64,000 bases of DNA. It comes from Antedon mediterranea (lineage: Eukaryota > Echinodermata > Crinoidea > Comatulida > Antedonidae). The notes beneath the pieces are model-generated. The model searched no databases. It saw only the letters and a list, made by a program, of their open reading frames with translations, and had not been told where the DNA came from. The stretch lies in the NCBI RefSeq assembly GCF_964355755.1, contig NC_092679.1, positions 13,630,932 to 13,694,931 of the forward strand. Direction: 5' to 3'. The first letter of the stretch is position 1, and every line of letters begins with the position of its first letter. Of the stretch, positions 22,338 through 34,200 are shown in pieces. A program made the position numbers and the translations under genes.

Positions 22338-23046
22338 AGTCGCGTGGACTCTATAGTTCACTATGTCGGTCGGTCGGTCTGTCTGTCTGTCGGTCTGTCG
22401 GTCTGTCTGTCGGTCCGGTATCACTATGCGATTTATCGATTTCTGACCTTATCTTGATATCAGTTTAATCTAGCTATGTCAATTTTTCACAGTATATTCC
22501 TTATGGCCAGGAATCGATGTGGTTATGTTTTCACGGTGCGCAATACAAAATTACGTGGTCTACGCACGATTTAACGAAATCACGTTTGTAATCATATCTT
22601 CACAACCATGAATCACAATTAAATAAAATTTGGTACTCATAAATTTCAGGGCATAAATCATCATATGGCAATACAATTACGTGCGTAGCGCATGTAACGC
22701 ATGCGTACGCGCGCCTCAAATTTTCAAAATTTATTTTCGATGAAATAAGAGTACGTTTCAGGCAATCTTAAGCGTTTACAAAATTGCCATGAGTGCGCAG
22801 ATTTTTGCGCGCGACCTGCGCGTTAAATGTTATTGCACACTCTTTTTGTTTTCTCGACTTCTGTTTTCTTGACTTACTTTTCAACTCGAAATTACGTTAT
22901 ACGAGCACGTCAAAAGTGACAGGCTACGCACGTGTAAATTAAAAAAATATAAATGTTTTTAAACATTTCAACATTTTTAAGTTCAGTAATTTCGGTCAGT
23001 TGGTAGGTTGGTCGGTCGGTCGGTAAACACTAATGAGCACGCGACT
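22338..23046. mobile_element. Repeat family X: about 0.7-kb element with inverted ends and (TCGG)n/(TCTG)n blocks
   Basis: The ends AGTCGCGTG (22338) and CACGCGACT (23038-23046) are inverted copies. Just inside are simple-repeat blocks: (TCGG/TCTG)n near 22364-22420 and (GGTC)n near 23000-23030. The interior holds CGCGTACGCATGCG-like words and GTGATTCATG (as its complement), which recur at 53420-53580 and 59430-59935. Deleted derivatives occur at 23910-24095 and 28764-28850. No coding capacity was seen. Confidence 0.6.
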
Positions 23047-23099
23047 GCAGCCATCTATATGGCCTTGTTTGTATATAGATGATATCGACAGCCTCATAA

Positions 23100-23800
23100 C
23101 AAAAGTGTCTAAGTCATAATTTGTGTTTTGTTTTTCTGCCTAACTCACTGCTTATATCAATATACTATATTTTTTTGTGTTTCTGCCTAAGTCAGCTGTG
23201 TGACTTAGGCAATTAAGGAGAGGAGACTGATGATTTTTAAAATAAAATAAGAAATACATTTTTATAGTATATTTTTTAACCCATTTGTTACAAATTCTTT
23301 CGCTTTTATTACTACTTTCCTTTTCTAAAACCATCTGTGTTAACTTTAATCTGAAGAGCTAATGCTATTAAATTGTGTTACTTAAAGGTAGCATTTTTTG
23401 TATATAGATGATATTGACAGCCTCATAACAAAAGCGTCTAAGTCATAATTTTTGTTTTGTTTTTCTGCCTACCTCACTGCTTATATCAATATACTATATT
23501 TGTTGAGTTTCTGCCTAAGTCAGCTGTGTGACTTAGGCAATTAAGGAGAGCTGACTTATGATCTGCCTAACTCACTGCTTATATCAATATACTATATTTT
23601 TTGTGTTTCTGCCTAAGTCAGCTGTGTGACTTAGGCAATTAAGGAAAGCTGACTTATGATCTGCCTAACTCACTGCTTATATCAATATACTATATTTGTT
23701 GTGTTTCTGCCTAAGTCAGCTGTGTGACTTAGGCAATTAAGGAAAGCTGACTTATGATCTGCCTAACTTACTGCTTATATCTTTATACTACCCTCTGTAC
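23100..23800 (+). repeat. 99-bp tandem satellite with an embedded hairpin
   Basis: Units start ATCTGCCTAACTCACTGC at about 23559, 23658 and 23757 (99-bp spacing), with more diverged copies from about 23138 and 23468. Each full unit holds CCTAAGTCA-GCTGTG-TGACTTAGG, a perfect 9-bp stem with a 6-nt loop. Confidence 0.8.
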
Positions 23801-23909
23801 ATTATCTGAGTGCTTTTATATACATTTGCACATGCTCAGATCGTTTTTTGTGAGAGGAGACTCATGATTTTTTAAATAAAATAAGAAATACATTTTTATA
23901 GTATATTTT

Positions 23910-24095
23910 TTATGTCGGTCTGTCGGTCTGTCGTTCTGTCTGTCGGTCCGATATCACTATGCGTTTTATCGCTTTTCTGTACTTTTTGAACTGTTTTGAT
24001 GTACAGAAAAGTTTTGATGTACATTACTTTTTGAAAGTTCACTTTTTTTCTGAGAGCACGCGACTTATGGCTGTTGGCCTTGTTCTTATGTATTT
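23910..24095. repeat. Deleted copy of repeat family X
   Basis: It has TATGTCGGTCTGTCGGTCTG, then CGATATCACTATGCG as in the 22338 element, and ends GAGCACGCGACTTATGGCTG. The interior is shortened. Confidence 0.55.
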
Positions 24096-24099
24096 TCAT

Positions 24100-25417
24100 T
24101 GATCAAGTTTATACGTTTAGTTTTTAATACCTACCACCGTATAAACTTGTTTGCACTTTTTTTCATTTTCTGTGGATCATATATGAACTAACTACAGTAC
24201 TGAATGAAGTCTGACTGATTTTATTTAAAAAATATTTATTTGACTGCTTTTTAAGAGAAATTCTTTGCTTTTCGTCGTGATTTTTGTTACAAATTTAAAT
24301 TTAACCAGTTATATCTGGAATTCATGCCTATATATAGCTGAATATAGCTGAGCTTATGCAAAAGGCAGCGAACGGTGGCCTATACGTTAGACAGTATATT
24401 TTAAAAGTGATCCATTTAATTGTTTTGCACAAAAAAGTACAAAAACATAAATTCTGTGCCCAGTTCACGAAAGTAGGCCTATCAAAAATACTGGTAGGCC
24501 TGCGAAGTTACTGAATTTAAAGTCATTTGCGTAACATAAATATTTCCGTTTCACTTTAATAAAATATAAAATACGACTTAGATTAATTATATATTGACTA
24601 TTTTTAAAAGAGTAATAAAACATTCCGATAGAAATAAAATCCAATTATCCGTAATAAACAAATATTGCTTATAACGAATTGATATTTTTACGACCACAAG
24701 TCACGCACTACCTCAATTTGGTTCACAAAAGAAGGTCGGTTCACACAATCATATATGACCATATAGGTTTCATTTCCCAGTGTCCCTTGTAGGGAACACA
24801 CTCCTAATTATTATACATGGGAACAAGTTTACCATGACCAAATTCACTAAAAACAAGTACCTTTCTGTGGTTAAATTCAAGGTCTGCATGCCTCAGTAAA
24901 AAAAAAAAACATAAATTGTGTACGTTATTTGTTTATTGATAAATGCAATTCAAGTTATATGTACAGAAATATGGCTGAGATAGGCCTAAGATTTAACATC
25001 CTGTCAATGTAGTTAGTTAAATTATGTTTTTTTCCTATTACACCTTATTTATACAGCGTATGCTGACAATCAAGGGGCCTTCTTAATCAGTGGCTGTTTG
25101 TACAAGTTTGTGAACGCATGTCACACTCAAACCCCAAAGATTGGTTTCTACATAGAGGAATCATCATATAAGAGTTTGACTCTCCTTATTCTGTTATTGT
25201 TATTGTTATCCGAATCTGTTTATTATTTTAATAAGTTTTACCGTATGTGCTATAGAAATTATTACATAATATTTATCTTTATTGTACAACCTACCCGTCA
25301 ATATTCTGAACACATTAACTTTTATTATAAACAAATACCTATATACAGAATAACATAAACGAATGTTTGCCAGAAAATTTGTATTCACATGACAGGCCAC
25401 TAAAATATATACAAATA
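24100..25417. other. Gene-free stretch upstream of the FGF gene
   Basis: No exon-like frame with splice signals was recognised. It may contain the FGF promoter and 5' UTR, but I see no distinctive core promoter motif that I can assign. Confidence 0.4.
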
Positions 25418-27548
25418 ATGTTTTTGGGACTATACTTGTTGCTGTCAGTTTTTCATTGTTCAATGTCGTTGGCAAACGATACATTGGCAAACAATGGTAT
25501 TGTTGAACTTTCAAGCGGTAATAATAAACAATCCTATTTCGATTATATTAACGACGAAGCGAAATTTTCGACAGATAGGAAGTTCGACTCTTCTAATACA
25601 GTCATCATTCGACAAGAGAAGTATATGTATAATGTTGTTCGAAAAATTATCTCAAGAACCGGATATTTTCTTCGAATTGGACGCAATGGACGTGTTCGTG
25701 GTACTGTCAATTGTAAAGACAAATACGGTAAGTACAGTAAGCCAACCCTCTATCATCATCAAAGAACTTGTTTGTTTATTTTTAACATATTCTGTCTCAT
25801 GTAAGGAGGATATGCTGTTAGAGATCCTCTTCTTTTATTACAATGGTTTTTCCATGGCCTCTGGCAAGGTAATTTCTGCAAGTACATCAGTTTGTTGTGA
25901 AGATTTTCCAGTGATTGGTATCTTGAAAAAAGCTTAATCATTCTAAAACATCTTTGTAGCGTAATATTGATCGTCGGTCGATTATGAATAAATGTGTTTG
26001 ATGATAGGAGATTCATCCTCTTGTATCTATCAATTTAGCAGGTCGACTATCATAATAGTGAAATGTATTGAGCACTGATGCTCATTACATGGGCAGGGCA
26101 AAAGTCTCATTCAAGTAATTAATTCGCCAGATTGGTGCATATATCTATATCTTGTATATGCTTTCTATGTATATTATGTTCTATGTATTGTCTTCTTGAG
26201 TGAGTGAGTGAGTGGAAATGGAATGAAATTTCCACCATTAACAAACTGTTCCAAATTGACAAGCCCAAATCAGAGGTAGGAGATCGGAGTGCATCCTCCG
26301 CATTACCAACATTACTATTTTCTATCATTCATTTATTTATTTATTTGACCAACAAACCATATATAAAATAATATACAGAATCTATGTAAGTCTGAATGTT
26401 AAATGTTGTTTATAGTATAAATCAATACGGTATCGGTGTTAATATTTTTGTAGCCTTATATGTTTTACATTTGTCAATACTATTATTATTTGGCAGGTTT
26501 GGTGCAACACAATGTCAGTGCTTCCAATCTGGAAACGTATACATCTTAAACGCTGTAAAATAATATACCACGCCAACTTATAGGCTCAATATCTATGTAA
26601 AAGATACTATAGTAGTCTCCGTATGTAAACACAATCTCTATTTTAACGTAAAACATAATCTCCGTCATGTTATTTTCTTCTTTAGTGCAATTAATCACAT
26701 TTGCTGTTGGGCCTAGCTTGCTTATCATCAAAGGAAGCGAAAGTGGTTTATACTTATCCATGGATAAAAATGGAAGAATTTCCGCTAGAAATGTGAGTAT
26801 ACGATATAGAAAGATTTAACATTATTCCAAACATAGGATTTGCGGTATTAGTAATCATGCTTTTCAACAAATGTTATGGAAGAAAAAGTAATCATTAATG
26901 TTATAAATATCTGCATTAGAACAAATTACGAGTGGTCGAACATATCAATTTTCAATTTATTTCACAAGATATAACTCAATACTAACATTTTTAATGGTTT
27001 AAGAAAAGTCATTCTTGTACTGGAGAATTTCAAGAAGCAGTAGGCCTACAACAAATTCCACCGAAATGTTTTTGGGCGTGCGAAAATTTTGGGCTTTACA
27101 GTATTTCTGTTCAGTTTGGTACTATTTACGGAACCAATTATATAAACATTTTAGAACCAACTTAGCACAGAATGTCTTGAGGTTATATTATATATTATAT
27201 TATTATATATCAGTTTATATTATATGATTTGAAATATTAAACGGCAATTAATTTTCATGGGTCGCATAGCATATATCTTTTAAAAAGCATTGGATAGTCA
27301 TTAAATCTTTTCAGAACACCCAGTCCAGGCTTGTCTGTCAAAACAATTTCGATATTCTTTGGATCGGAAAACATCAATCTGAATCGTGTTTTGAGTCACT
27401 TCAGTCACTGATACAATTCAAACTAAACACCGCTCAAGAGGGGAAACGAAAGAAACCAGCACGATTTCTGAGCATTACTAGTAATGGTCGTGCCACAACA
27501 TCAACCAGCGATGCCAAGTTCAGAAGTAATTTCTACTTGATGCCATGA
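25418..27548 (+). CDS. Divergent secreted fibroblast growth factor, three coding exons
   Basis: Predicted CDS: join 25418-25727, 26686-26792, 27315-27548 (216 aa). Junctions are AATACG/GTAAGT, TTCTTTAG/TGCAA, AGAAAT/GTGAGT and CTTTTCAG/AACAC, with phases 1 and 0. An N-terminal hydrophobic signal peptide spans residues 1-19 (MFLGLYLLLSVFHCSMSLA). The beta-trefoil core begins near residue 79: SRTGYFLRIGRNGRVRGT, then QLITFAVGPSLLIIKG, then SGLYLSMDKNGRI, matching the FGF core signature. Basic GKRKKPARF (exon 3) is the expected heparin-binding loop, and SITSNGRA follows. FGFs signal through receptor tyrosine kinases with heparan sulfate. The short middle exon (107 bp; close to 104 bp in vertebrate FGFs) supports the call. 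Upstream in-frame codons from 25367 lack a better start. The subfamily is not assignable by eye. Confidence 0.88.
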
Positions 27549-28760
27549 CAATTCTCGTGCGGTATGCCAAACAAAAGTCATGCAGTATCGTGTCTGCTGA
27601 CAGCAACCTGCTACAGCAACTGAATCCTCAAACTATTTCACACATCAGCACGCTGAAGAAAGTGTTGATATAACGCTTCTGATGAAGAGGCATGTACTGT
27701 ATAAATTAGAGTCTGGAGACGCTAGTATTTAATACTAAGAAGGTTGCTGTCAGAAAACGCGATTGTGGTGGTATATATAAGTGGTTGTTGGCGGAAATGA
27801 AATACGCATTATGAATTAATTCGATTTCATCTTGCTTTCATCATTTGTAAAGTAAAAAACTGAATTATTTGACATAAAAAACTAAACTGTACATAGGTTG
27901 CTTTCAACTTCAAAATGCGCGGTGACTATTATTTTTAGCATAGGCCTATAGGTAAAGTCGAACTTTAGTTGAAGATTACCGATACAAAACAAAACGTACA
28001 ACGTCTTGTTTATTTTCTTGTCTTTTTAATTTATGTACAACTACTGTATTTACTCTGATCAGGAAGAAATTACAGTAATTTCACTCTTCCCTGCTCTGGT
28101 GTATTTATTCTTGTGTATATAAAAACAGTAGGGCCTACAAGATTGAATTGCGTCTTATTACATAATATACAAACAGTTGTAAAAACGTAAAGCAAACCAT
28201 GAATTGATCCAAAATGCAAGCACAAAGTTGAATAATATTTGTGAAATATAAATTAGCAATTGAAGTGACGGTCTCTTGTATGTTAAAACAGTGAAAACTC
28301 ATTAAGTAGATTTTACGATGCACCATCGACATCACAGCAATTGATGGCGGCCGGCTGTATGGATGGTGAGCGCGTGCGGCGATATCCTTAATCTCGCGAT
28401 TGTTCTGAAATAATATGTACATCACTAATACGTTGTTAAAATATGGTCCTTGGTCAAGTTGTCCTTTAAACTCGAGTATTTTGAATAAGAGAAATAACAT
28501 TTAATCTTTGTTCTCTTCTGGAGAGGTCAAATGTCGATGGGTTAAATGACCCTCAAATGACTTTTATAATAAGCCATTTTAATGTATTAATGTCTTAATA
28601 AAATTATTAAAAGAGTTTGGCTACTGAAGTACACGGTAACTCAGCCCATTATATTAGTAGAAAGCTGATACGATAATGGAAGGACACAACGTAAAAAAAA
28701 ATGTCATCTGGGAGGGAAACATATCATAAATTGTCTTGGTTGTTGCCGTCAGGCCTTCTG
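27549..28760. other. FGF 3' region and gene-free stretch
   Basis: Probable FGF 3' UTR followed by sequence without recognisable exons. A minus-strand 121-aa frame at 28135-28500 has no motif and no splice context I can support. Confidence 0.4.
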
Positions 28761-28763
28761 TTA

Positions 28764-28850
28764 GTCGCGTGCAATGCGACTCAACAGCTCACTATGTCGG
28801 TCGGTTGGTCGGTCGGTCGGTAAACACTAACTTGAGCACGTGACTGCAGC
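28764..28850. repeat. Minimal copy of repeat family X
   Basis: It starts AGTCGCGTGCAATGCGACT, has CACTATGTCGGTCGGTTGGT and a (TCGG)n block, and ends TTGAGCACGTGACT. Only the two termini of the 22338-23046 element remain, fused together. Confidence 0.65.
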
Positions 28851-29246
28851 CATGTATATGGCCTTGTTGAACTCCTGGTGGTTTTCAGTTTTGCTAAGCT
28901 TTTTTTTAGCTTTCGTCGCCAAAAGTTGGAAATATCTGTCTGTCTCTAACATGATCAGAAACGATATATTAATAATAGAACTGTAGAAATTTTTTATACA
29001 TCATTTTATTAGTAAACCATCGATTCTAACAACAAATATATTTACTCTATAATCAATATTAAACATAAAACAAACTAGTCGAATTATTCTAAATAAATTC
29101 CTTGTAAAACCTTTTCATTGAACTAAGCTAGTCTAGTATATTTGTTTAAAAATATAGTATACTTTCTTCATATTAAAGATATCTTTACTCTTAACCATCT
29201 ATAAATCATAACAGCGCCACAGCCTTAGTATCCTGTATAACAAGTG

Positions 29247-31222
29247 TTACATTGTTATTTGTACTCCTCTGCGCGAACACTCCACCAACAACTCTATGTT
29301 TGTATCAATTGACAAATTGCATTTCTGTATGTCAAGTTTATGTAATTTAGGAGACTTACTTAAGAAAGTAACAAGTAAAGTACCATCAATGTTACTTAAA
29401 TCATTACCCCCAATATAAAGCTGTTGTAATTGTAACTCATCTCCTTTATACGTTATGTTCATTGCATTCACTATGTCACCTGATAGCTGGCACATGGTTA
29501 TCTCAAGTAAACTCAGCTTAGGAGACTTATTCAACAGATTACCAAGTAAAGTACCATTGATGTCACTAAAATCATTTTCCCTTATAAAAATTTCTTGCAA
29601 TTGCAAATCATCTCTTGCATATGCTATAAGCAGATTATTCATTATGAGTCCCGTTAGTTTGCACTTATTCATGTCAAGATGTCTCAGATTAGCAAACTTA
29701 CTTAGGAAAGTACCCAGTAGGGTACCATGAATGTTACTGAGATCATTATTTGAAATAACAAGCATTTGTAATCGAAATTCATCTCCTACATATACTCTCA
29801 TTATTGCATTCATTATGTCACCTGATAGCTTGCAACTGGACATCTCAAGTTCAAGCAGCTGAGACTTACTCAAGAAAATTCCCAGTGAACTACCATTAAC
29901 GTCACCTAAATAATTACCCGAAATATACAATTTCTTTAATTCTACCGCACACTCATATACTTTGATAGTTTCATTTATTATACGTCCTGATAGTTTACAA
30001 TTGTTTACGCCAAGTACACTCAGCTTACTGGCCTTTCTCAAGAAAATACCCAGTGAAGTACCGTCAATATCACTAACATCATTACCAGAAATGATCAAAT
30101 TTTGTAATTGTAACTCATCTCTTTCATACGTTCTAATCATTCTTTTCACTATGTCACCTGGTAAATGGCACATGGTTAGCTCAAGTACCATCAGCTTAGG
30201 AGACTTATTCAAGAAATTACACAGTAGAGTACCATCAATGTCAGTGAAATTATTGTTCCCTATAACAAGCTCATGTAATGGAAACTCATCTCCTTCATAC
30301 ACTCTGAACATTTGATTAATTATGTGCCCTGATAGTTTGCAATCATGCATGACAAGTTTCCTCAGTTTAGAAGACTTACTCAAGAAATTACCAAGTAGAG
30401 TACCATCAATATTACTGAAATCATTACACCCAATATAGAGGACCTGAAATTCTGAGTGTATACATACGCCTGTATACATTCTGATAAAATTATTCATTAC
30501 GTCACCTGATAGTTTGCAGTTATGCATCTCAAGTTGACTCAGTTTAGGAGTCTTAATGAAGAAAGTACACAGTAAAGTACCATCAATGTTACGGATGTCA
30601 TTATTCGTAATATAAAGGTCTTGTAACTCTACTGCACCTGTATACGCTCTGACCATTTCGTTCATCACATCACCTGATAGTTTGCAATCTCTCATTTCAA
30701 GCGCAGTCAACTTAGTAAGCCTACTTATGAAAGTACCCAGTAGCATACCATGAATGTTACTGAAATCATTATTTGAAATAACAAGCAATTCTATTTGTAA
30801 CTCATCTCCTACATACCCTTTCATCATTGCATTCATTATGCCACCTGATAGTTTGCAATCTTTTATGTCAAGTTCAGTCAGCTTAGTAAACCTACTTAGG
30901 AAAGTACCCAGTAGCGTACCATGAATGTTACTGAAATCATTATTTGAAATATTAAGCACTTGTATTTGTAACTCATCTCCTACAAACCCTGTCATCATGG
31001 CATTCATTACGTCACCTGATAGTTTACAATTTTTCATGTTCAGTGTAAGTAGATTAGGAGCCTTACTCAAGAAAGTACCTAGTAAAGTACCACCAATTTT
31101 ACTAACATCTGTATTATCAATATTTAACTCTCGTAAATCTAAATCTCTTCCTTCATACATTTGCAGCAATTCCTTTACTTGATTGCAATCATTTATGTTA
31201 CGTTTAAGGCAATAATCCTCAC
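29247..31222 (-). CDS. Exon 3 of the kinase-DED-LRR gene: 22 leucine-rich repeats
   Basis: It encodes residues 778-1435. Eleven units of about 57 aa (171 bp) share the frame LQxLxIxxNDxSNIxGTLLG, then KLxxLxMxxCKLSGDVMN. This alternates two 28-29-aa LRRs as in ribonuclease inhibitor and NLR proteins. All units lie in one exon and are similar at DNA level, pointing to recent tandem expansion. A frame starting upstream at 31289 is possible but the acceptor at 31223-31224 and matching phase favour splicing. The stop is TAA at 29247-29249. Confidence 0.88.
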
Positions 31223-34200
31223 CTGAAGAAAAAGAATTTAGATTAAACAGATCCATATTCAAGGTGATGACGATCTTAATAAGTACCAAACATTATTAAC
31301 GATTCGACACTTACTCGGATCGTTCCTTAAAAACAATAAAAATAATGCAAATGTGCAATATTTACTTTCAATGTAAATACATTACTGTAGTTAAGAGCTC
31401 AATCATTATGATCTTAACCCTCAAAATTATCCAGAAAACAGTTTAAACATTTTTAAACCACAAACATGGTTTATTTTTATATCACTATGAGGACATAAAT
31501 ATGAAAATAATAAACCCTTGTCTTACTCATTTTTTCCCATTTAATTGAAAATAAGAGCTTTTTGTAACTCTTGTATTTTACTCAATATCTGGCAAATAAC
31601 AACTTTATTAATTGCTCACCAGGCTTTCGCTACAAACCAATAATATTGATAGTATCAGTGTAGGCTAGCATTTTAAAAGGATTAATACAAAAAATTATAT
31701 ATTTATTTATATTTATTGGGAGTAAAAAATTACATACATTAAAAATAATAAAATCATAACAATATCACAAAACTCTGCTGTTTCTTGACCATGTGCCTAA
31801 TATGTTTCCAGAGAAATAGTGAGCAATATAAATGATTACAATAACCAGATAAAATACATACCGGTAATTAAAATCTCGTTCTGTGCGAGTATCCCAAGAA
31901 GTGTTGCAAACCGTTTTATTTCTGTGGGTAAAATTAGCTTGGTCTCTAATTTGAATACTACATCCCAAAGTGTGGTATAAAGGAAATGTCCTAGTCGATA
32001 CACATCAGTAACCCTCTTTAACGCACCTGCCTCAGCTTGGTTCACAGCCCTAAACAGTTGTTTGCGAAATGGCGACAACGTATTCATATCAGTGGGTATA
32101 TTCTGGATATTGTTATCTTCTATATACTGAAGTACAAGACGTTCGGCATCCTTCGGACCCGTTAGTATTGTAATCTCCAACAGCAGATTGACATCGCTAG
32201 ATGTTATGTATCCTTTGCCACCAGTGCTATCTAGTTGATTGAATAAAGAGTGTCCTGTGAGCCCTTCGTTGTCAAAGCTTGCTATTGGTAATTTTTCAAA
32301 TAGGCAAAATATCAGCAACTTGATGTTTTCACCCTCGTAGTGCTTACTGAGTGCAGCTTTCAACTCGGAAAACTTACTTTCAAGGTCTGTAATTTCTTTA
32401 CTTTGTATCTGCAAAAATATGTTTACAAATAAATTAAATCTTATTATGTCACTACATATGTTTGTCATCATCTGCATCATAATCGTTTCGTCACATATAC
32501 ATAATAACGCATTATTATTCATTTTAACCTTGCATTGATTAAGTAAATTTATATGAAATAGCATTTAAAGACTACCTGTATTTCGCTGTATAGGCCCATA
32601 TATTTATGCTAGATACAGTACAACCCCTATTAAGGGGTCATCTTTGAAACTCAAAATTGTCTCCTTAATAGGGGTGTCAGCTAGATAGGTGTGTCCCCTG
32701 GATAAGGGTGTCATAACAGATGGGATCTACTGTTTTGTAAATTTCAAGTGAATGCTTCGAGCATATATCTGGACATACAAAATGACCAAAAAAAGAGTAC
32801 TTTAGGAATGGGTTTATAATATAAAATAGTAATTCGAACTTGTTTGAGTTTTCTAGACACCCCCATAGGATCTTATAATGCTGAATCATAGAGATGTATT
32901 TGGTCTTATTATATTATGTGTTATAAATGTAATTATATTTTTAACCACCTACTGTAGTTATTTTATTTGCATATGTTTGTAGTAAATATTTCTATAACAA
33001 ATATTGCCATGTGAATGCACTTTCAGAAAATATAATCTGCGAGAAAAATATACTTCCAATGGAGAATCTCAAATGTTATATTTTACCTTTAAGAAGGAAA
33101 AACAGAAACCATTATGATTAAAATGAATAAGTGGGCTATTACAGCTTCTACTTTTGTCATAAAAACCCAAAGCTTACTATAGTACAACAGCGTGCTGGTT
33201 GTATTTAACAGGCACACAGCAACCGAAGAGGAATATTCCCCCATGACTAATCAAATACCAAAAAATGTTCAATAATTACCTTTCTACCGTGTATTTTCTG
33301 TGGTGTCATAACTGCCAAAGACTGCAATTCATCTGCCTTCACGCCTCCATGACTAAACCGTCTCCATACATAAGTGCATAGATTCTTCCAAACTTCAGTG
33401 GAATTACTTCTTCCTACCAATATCAGACCATTGCCTTTTCCAGGAGCCACAAAAACAGGATGGGTATCAATGATAAACGGATGGTTTTTTAAACATCCTA
33501 TTGTTATGGCTAAAGGGGTGCTAACATAAATCGCCGCAAAGTTTTGGGCAGATAATTCACAAAGCTTTGTGTGAAGTTTTGATCTTCCTTGTTTTGAAAA
33601 CACAGTATCTGCATATGGAAGCTCTTCTGAAAAGTCATATGATGACGATAATAGATTTTGTTGATGTAAAATGTGGTAGGCTCCCATTGCATCATACAGT
33701 TTCTCAACATCTCTGTGTTCATTTATTTTAGGAGGCAGATTAAGGATTGTATCTTCAGAAAGGTCACTAAAGGCTGAACATACATTGTACTCGTCTGTGT
33801 CGCGTTCATTTAGTATCTTGTCAGCAATTTTAACTGCAATAAAAGCACATGAATTTGTTGCTTCATTCAGATTGATTGCAGACTTTATCTGATTTGATAT
33901 TTCATAGGTATCTGTAAGGTTGGCTAATTGTGTATCAACATGCTCATCAAGCTGTTTTAGTGAAGAAGCTTGACTAACATTAAGGTTAACGACATCAATG
34001 TCACCCATGCCATCTTGATTAAGAATATGATTTATTTCTTCCAAAGTCAGACGACTCCCTTTTGCAACAGCACAACCTCTATATATGTTTTCTAAGCCAA
34101 TCCAGCATGTAGCTCTTTCAACCTCATATTTTGTGTCTTCCATTGGCAACTCTTTTTTTTCAAGTTTGGATTTGACAAGTGATTTCATTTGCGATTGGGT

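Noticed and set aside
22239-22457. 72-aa frame with repeated S-V-C-L
   Set aside because: The pattern is a translation of the (TCGG/TCTG)n simple repeat.
23100-23800. CRISPR-like regular repeats
   Set aside because: The 99-bp units are contiguous satellite copies without unique spacers, in animal DNA.
31765-31968. Minus-strand open frame overlapping the DED exon
   Set aside because: Out of phase with the supported exon and without domain content.
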